A DNA stretch of 64,000 nt, from positions 85,947,501 through 86,011,500 of the forward strand of contig NC_091251.1 of the NCBI RefSeq assembly GCF_042477335.2. Direction: 5' to 3'. Origin of the DNA: Ovis canadensis (Eukaryota > Chordata > Mammalia > Artiodactyla > Bovidae). Position numbers and translations under genes: made by a program. Position 1 is the stretch's first letter. Every line of letters starts with the position of its first letter. This document shows positions 58,899-64,000 of this stretch, in pieces. The notes under the pieces are model-generated. The model was not told where the DNA came from. It did not search any database and saw only the letters and a list, made by a program, of their open reading frames with translations.

Positions 58899-59125
58899 CC
58901 TAGTGGCTCAGTCGGTAGGGAATCTGCCTGTAATGCAGAAGACCACCTGTGGCGTAGAAGACCTGGGTTCGATCGCTAGATTGGGAAGATCCCCTGGAGG
59001 AGGAAATGGCATCCCATGCCAGTATTCTTGCCTGGAGACTCCCCATGGAAAGAGGAGGCTGGCAGGCTACAGTCCATGGGGTCACAAAGAGTGGGACATG
59101 ACTTAGTAACTAAATCACCACCACT
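58899..59125 (+). mobile_element. Bov-tA SINE with a duplicated head segment
   Basis: CCTGTAATGCAGAAGACCA (58927-58945) is followed by CCTGTGGCGTAGAAGACCT (58946-58964), so the A box to B box distance is about 19 bases longer than usual. The rest is a standard forward copy. Confidence 0.9.
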
Positions 59126-60395
59126 AAGTGAAAAGAGGCATTTGAACTCACAAAATCTACTTACAAGAAGTAGGCTAATAGGACTATTAAGCTACAAAGA
59201 GAACTGTCTTTCACTAAAAAAAAAAAAAAAAAAAAAAAAGGATCATTCAGGGGATGAAACCAAGAGCTCAAATGACAGGGCCAATGAGAATGATTCCTAA
59301 CACCCCTTTGTACCTCCCATTTCACCCTTTTTGAACAGAACTATCTATAGCCTTCATTCTCTGCCTATATTCCACAGTTGTAGGTTGCAGGGACAAGGGG
59401 TGGATAAGTTGTCTCTCTAGTTTTAAAAATCCATCAATGTAGAGGAATTTTACCCAAAGTGCACTTTCAGATTTGGAAAATGAGATGCTGGACTCTGAAC
59501 AGATGTTGTAATGAGAAATGGGATGGGACTCGTGGCTTCTCTTGGAAGGAGGTGAATGTATTTTGAGGGGTGGGGAGGACACCAAGAGGATGTAAACCAC
59601 TGGGAGCTAGATTATGCACAGTGACAAGCAGATTCTAAGATGATCCAGGGAGCCCTGCTTCCTGGCATTCCTGTTCCACATCATCTCCTCCCCTAGAGTA
59701 CAGCCTGGACCTGTGACTTGCTGTAGGCTAGAATATGGCAACAGAAATGAGAGTCACTTCTGTGACCACATGACATAAGATGAGAACATCTATCCTGTAG
59801 CAGATTCTCTCCCTTGCTGTCTTCACTGTAGTGAACAGGCAGATGGGGGAGACCCTCATAACAAGGCGTTGAGGATAGCCACTGGTCAACAATCAACTAG
59901 AAACTGAGGACAGCACCCTGCCAATGGCCAGCCAGAAACTGAGGCCTTTAGCCTTAAAATTGCAAAGCACAGGATTCTGCCAACAGCCACGTGAGCTTGG
60001 AAGCAGCTCCTTCCCCCATCAGTCCTTGAGAATAAACAGACCACAACCCTAGCCTACACCCTGATGGCAGCCTGATGCGAAATCCCAAGCAAAATCCCAG
60101 CTAAGCCATGCCCAGACTCCTAATCCAGAAAAACTAGGAGCTAATAAATGTGATTTAAGTCTCTAAAGTTTCTAAGTTTATGGTAAATTGTCACACAACA
60201 ATAACTAACTAATACAGAGCTCAGTAAGCTAGCCTGGGCTTTGCAGAAGTCTACATGAGGAGCACAGTGCTCAGATCTCTACACTCAAGACCCCAGGGGG
60301 CTTCCAAAGAAGAAGAGCATAGGCTCATTCCTCACAGAATAGGCTCATTCCTCACAGAAACCTTAGTGTAATGGATATGTTTATTATGCATATTG
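59126..60395. other. Intergenic, no gene recognised
   Basis: A poly(A) run at about 59216-59239 and a 20-bp perfect tandem duplication at 60319-60358. Only short ORFs. Confidence 0.5.
60319..60358. repeat. Perfect 20-bp tandem duplication
   Basis: ATAGGCTCATTCCTCACAGA occurs twice head to tail with no mismatch. Confidence 0.95.
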
Positions 60396-60995
60396 TTCAC
60401 TATTCACTTACTCATTCATTCAACACAGACTTACTGAGCACCAACTACCTGCCAGGCACTGTTATTCTCAGGGCTAGTTTATAGGCATCGGTGAGGCAGA
60501 TAAAGTCTCCCCTATTGAGTTGACTTTCTAGAAAGGGGAGGTAAAAATAAGTAAAAAAAAAAAGTTAACAAATAAAAGGTAGTTTCAGGCTATGAGAAGC
60601 TAAATTCAGTAAATAAAGAGGACTATGAGATAGGAGTGATTCAGAAGAAGGGACTTATTTATTTAGGTAGACCAGTCATGGGAATCCACTGATGAGATGA
60701 CATCTAAGCAGAGAACTAGAAAGCGAGAAGCAGCCAACACAAAGTACCAAGGGCAGAGGAAACAGCAAATGCCAAAGTCCTGAGGCAGAGCCAAGGAAGA
60801 AGATGGAAGCCAATGGAGCTAGGATCAATGAGTAAGGGAAGGGAACAGCAGGCAAGAAGATCAGAGAGCTGGGTGGTGCCAGATAACTTGGCACCTTGTA
60901 CACACTTGGGAGTCTAATCTTTATTCCTAGTATATCAAGTAATCACGGAAAGGGTTTTTGGAAGAATATTGACGTGATCTGATATTCAGAGCAAT
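60396..60995 (+). repeat. Old dispersed mammalian repeat
   Basis: Blocks in order: ACTGAGCACCAACTACCTGCC, AGGCACTGTTATTCTCAGGG, GAACTAGAAAGCGAGAAGC, AACAGCAAATGCCAAAGTCC, TGAGGCAGAGCCAAGG and ATTGACGTGATCTGATATTC. The order is familiar from many mammalian loci; I leave the family unnamed. Confidence 0.65.
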
Positions 60996-61483
60996 CCACT
61001 GCCTTTTCTTCAGGCTTTCTTTCACTTATCTGAATCAGTGATGTGTCATGGGATGGAAACAAACCATGAAGCTCATGGAGAAACCATAGAAGAGACTTTG
61101 TAATGATTCCTTTAATCTCTCATAGTCCTATTTCTTTTATAGCCTGTACCTGAAGACTTACTGTCTTCCCAGGTGTTGCTGGGTGCAGCACCAAACTTGG
61201 CAGGACTTCCATTGCTATGGGTATCCTCAAAGGAGGTCAGCCTGAGGTGATCCTGGTTGGTCCTTAGCAGCACGGAGACAATTTCAAGGAGATGCAGCCA
61301 TACGTGGTTATCAGGTGTACATCAAAGCATCAAGCCATTTGTCCCCAGATGGTAACAGCAGAATGCAGTCTCTCCCAACCTATCTTCTATGTCTCACTTT
61401 GGTTTCTTGTTTTTATCTCTCTAAAGAAAACAGAAAAAAATGCAGTGAGTTGTTCATGTAGCATCTGTACTCTTTTCTGCAAG
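60996..61483. other. Intergenic, no gene recognised
   Basis: Unique sequence with short ORFs and no repeat I can place. Confidence 0.5.
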
Positions 61484-61698
61484 GATGTGCATATGTGTTA
61501 AGTTGCTTCAGTCATGTCAGACTCTTTGCAACCCAATGGACTTCAGCCCACCAGTCTCCTCTTTCCATGGGATTCTCCAGGCAAGGATACCAGAGTGGGT
61601 TGCAGGGGATCTTCCTGACCCAGGATCAAACCCGTGCCTTTTATGTCTCCTGAATTGGCAGGTGGGTTCTTTAAAACTAGCGCCACCTGGGAAACCCC
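61484..61698 (-). mobile_element. Bov-tA SINE, reverse, long-head subtype
   Basis: GTTAAGTTGCTTCAGTCATG at the tail side to TAGCGCCACCTGGGAAACCCC at the head side. A short deletion removes the CCATTTCCTTCTCCA segment. Confidence 0.9.
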
Positions 61699-62984
61699 AT
61701 ATTATAGCTCAAGAAGCAGTAAAAATGAAAGGGTACATATAATTTCATAATGAAAATAAAGCCTGCAAAATTGATATACTTTTTATTCATGAGCTTTTAA
61801 AATGATTCTCCCCAGCACTTCCCTTCCCTCTCCCACTGCTATAATTCAGCTGAACCATTCATGCAGTGTTTTATGGATCTTCAGAGGTTTCTCCCTGTGA
61901 TGACTCCTCATCAAATTAGCCATAAGAAGAGTACAGGACTCCACCCCCACAAGGATGCCTCCTGACCTTTGGATTTTCAGAGTCTGCAGAAGAAATTATG
62001 AAAGTTCTCTCTCTCCTGACTGGCCCCTCTTGGGCTTCTCCAGGTGGTCCTTCCTGGATTGCTGAAGCTCCTGGAACAAGCAGCAGGCTTTCCAAAGAGA
62101 CAGGGCTATTCCAGAGTTGTAAGGAGGAAATGAGTCTGCCTCTGAGATTTCACAAGCTCAATTTGTTCAGTCATAATCACTTGCCATTTCACATTGCTCA
62201 TTATGTGAATTCGCTATTGTCTGAGACACTCCAGGTGCTGAAGTACAAGGGGGAACAGCGATAATATCCTTTTTGTGTCAGTGAAATAGCCTGTAAATGC
62301 CTAATTAACACCATCTGATGTTCAAATTTCCTCATTCAAGCAAGCTAGAAGGTTATCTGTGCCAGATTTCTTTCTAATCAGTGGCAGAGGTCAATTCCTG
62401 ACCCGTGCATTCTCAGAATCTCAGAAAAAGAATTATGCATCTTGAGGGATATCAACTCAACCTGTTACATCCTAATTCTTGACCGGGATGTGCTCTATCC
62501 ATACATATATAATCACTCTGGTCTGAAGAAAGCCCCTTTTATACCAACAGGCATGTCTCAACTTGAGTTGGAGGTTGTTGTAGGTCTGCTCCGCTGAGTT
62601 TGTGAAAAAAGAATACACACTATTTATTTGACCTATTTCTCAGACATTGAGACTTTGATAAAAGACAATTAAGCCTTTTTTCATGATCTCTCTCCTGTTG
62701 AATACATTTAGCTAATATTACCTATATTATGTCTGCAAGCTATCAGTAGTTGCTTCCACATGTCCAATTGCTTATGCTGTTATTTCTTGATTTGGAAATT
62801 CTACAAACATTGTCAAAGATTCAGCTTAATTTTGCACAACCTGTGTCTCCCCTCTCCCATCCTCCCAATGTATCATTCTTTTAATTAAGTCAGTAATCAG
62901 GGACTGCATTAATATGAGTATGTAAATATTCTCTCTAGCCTAATAATAAACAGTGACACCATGTACTCCCTGATATCACACACT
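61699..62984. other. Intergenic, no gene recognised
   Basis: Unique sequence; 62270-62420 has a TAATTA and CATCTG/CAGATG-rich patch. No coding exon of PPP2R5E, the next gene in human, is visible. Confidence 0.5.
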
Positions 62985-63455
62985 GAGGGAGGAGCATCAT
63001 CTCTGAAGCATCCTATCAATATCCTCAAATAATGCCTCTAACTTCAATCTTATCATAAGGAACCATCTAAAACCCCAAACTGAGGGACATTCTAAAACAT
63101 GACTTACCAGTGTTGTTCAAAAGCATCAGTAATGAAAGATCAGGAAACACTGGGAAAGTGTCGCCAAGTTGAAGAGACTAAGGAGACGTGACAGCTACTT
63201 ATAACATGGAGTCCTGAATTGGAAGCTAGACGAGAAAAGGGACATTAATGGGAAAACTAGTAAAATCTGAATAAATTCTATATTTTAGTTGACAGCATTA
63301 CATCCAGGATACTTGTGCCAAGGATCCTCTTTGGTTATAGAAGATGGTAACATAAGGGGAAGCTGGAAGAAGGGTATCCAGGAATTCACGGTAATATTTT
63401 TCAACTCTTGTATAAGTCTTAATTTGTCTCAAAATAAAAAGTTTTAAAAGCGAAT
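62985..63455 (+). mobile_element. Probable old LINE 3' UTR
   Basis: Blocks: TAACTTCAATCTTATCATAAG, AACTGAGGGACATTCTAAAAC, AGACTAAGGAGACGTGACAGC, ATCTGAATAAATTCTATATTT and the end CTCAAAATAAAAAGTTTTAAA, in the order common to old mammalian L1 3' ends. Confidence 0.55.
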
Positions 63456-64000
63456 AAAAAATTGAATGAAAATATGATTCATTTAAAAATAAGCTAACAC
63501 ATTACAAGTGTAATATTAAAGTGGCAAAATTAATGGCAGTGATAAATAAATTACTGATGTGTGGGAAATACTTACCTGACTTAGTACCATGCCTGATACG
63601 TAGAATGTGTTGGGGTGGGGGAGGCAGAGAATCATGTGTCTCCAAATTATAGCCCTTGAAGGAAAATCTGCTTTAAGAATATATGATCAGATTTCTCCTA
63701 GACCTCTTCATGCAGATAAAAATGGGGAAATGCAGCAAAAATACAGAGACTTACACACAGAGGAGAAAGGAAAATGATTGGAAAGCACTAAAAGGCATAT
63801 TCTGTAGGAAAGTCAACACTTGGGGAAAAAGGACAACACTGGGTAAATCTTCCAGTTTTATAAGTTTTAGCCTGAGGGTCAATACGAGGTGAAGCAGGAG
63901 AACACAAGTAGAACACAACAGAAAAGCTGTTTTTCTGCCCTAAAGAACCACAGAGTGCAGGGCAGCCACAGCCATTGGAAAGTGAGGGTAATATCACAGA
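63456..64000. other. Intergenic, no gene recognised
   Basis: Only short ORFs on both strands; nothing recognised to the end of the window. Confidence 0.5.

Noticed and set aside
61699-64000. 3' UTR or last exon of PPP2R5E
   Set aside because: Human gene order predicts it to the right, but I see no coding sequence or clear terminal exon here.
1-64000. CRISPR-like arrays made of the many similar repeats
   Set aside because: The repeated units are dispersed SINE and LINE copies in both orientations with irregular spacing in a mammalian genome.

Overview
The window is mammalian, and specifically ruminant, nuclear DNA. Split genes with GT-AG introns are present. The interspersed repeats include BovB (RTE) LINE 3' ends with the GAACT-type tail, tRNA-Glu-headed Bov-tA SINEs, dimeric Bov-A2 SINEs with AGC/AGT tails, cetartiodactyl CHR SINEs and bovid-type L1 3' ends, on top of older MIR, MER5 and hAT-Charlie relics. 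This repeat set points to a bovid (cattle, sheep or goat; I cannot separate them). No bacterial, plasmid, phage or CRISPR features are present.

Layout. 1-1474 is the end of the last intron of RHOJ. 1475-1621 is the last coding exon of RHOJ (+), a Rho-family GTPase tail with a polybasic stretch and CAAX box. Its 3' UTR probably runs to about 3.79 kb and carries a BovB insertion. After about 12 kb of intergenic DNA comes GPHB5 on the minus strand: coding exons 20562-20359 and 16733-16545, a predicted 5' noncoding exon near 21766-21875 and a TATA box at 21905-21897. GPHB5 encodes the 130-residue cystine-knot beta subunit of thyrostimulin. RHOJ and GPHB5 are neighbours in human 14q23.2, followed there by PPP2R5E. 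That gene is expected beyond the right end here, and I see none of its coding sequence.

From 22 kb to 64 kb I find no convincing functional gene. It holds a processed pseudogene of CBFA2T2 (44.1-45.77 kb, open for 433 codons and then frameshifted), a 5'-truncated BovB with a perfect 12-bp target-site duplication and an open reverse-transcriptase core (39.82-40.97 kb), and L1 3' ends with nested SINEs (27.5-28.7 and 29.3-31.8 kb). It also holds a Charlie-type DNA transposon split by an L1 (51.2-53.6 kb) and about twenty young SINEs, many with readable target-site duplications.

I did not find a new biological system. The most useful leads are the long-open CBFA2T2 retrocopy, SINEs that end early at their 3' side yet keep flanking direct repeats, a tiny poly(A)-only insertion with a perfect 15-bp duplication, GPHB5 coding exon 1 wedged between retroelements, and a candidate regulatory patch near 26.65-26.82 kb. 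Family names are from recognition by eye, without a database search; repeat boundaries without a stated duplication are good to about 10-20 bases.
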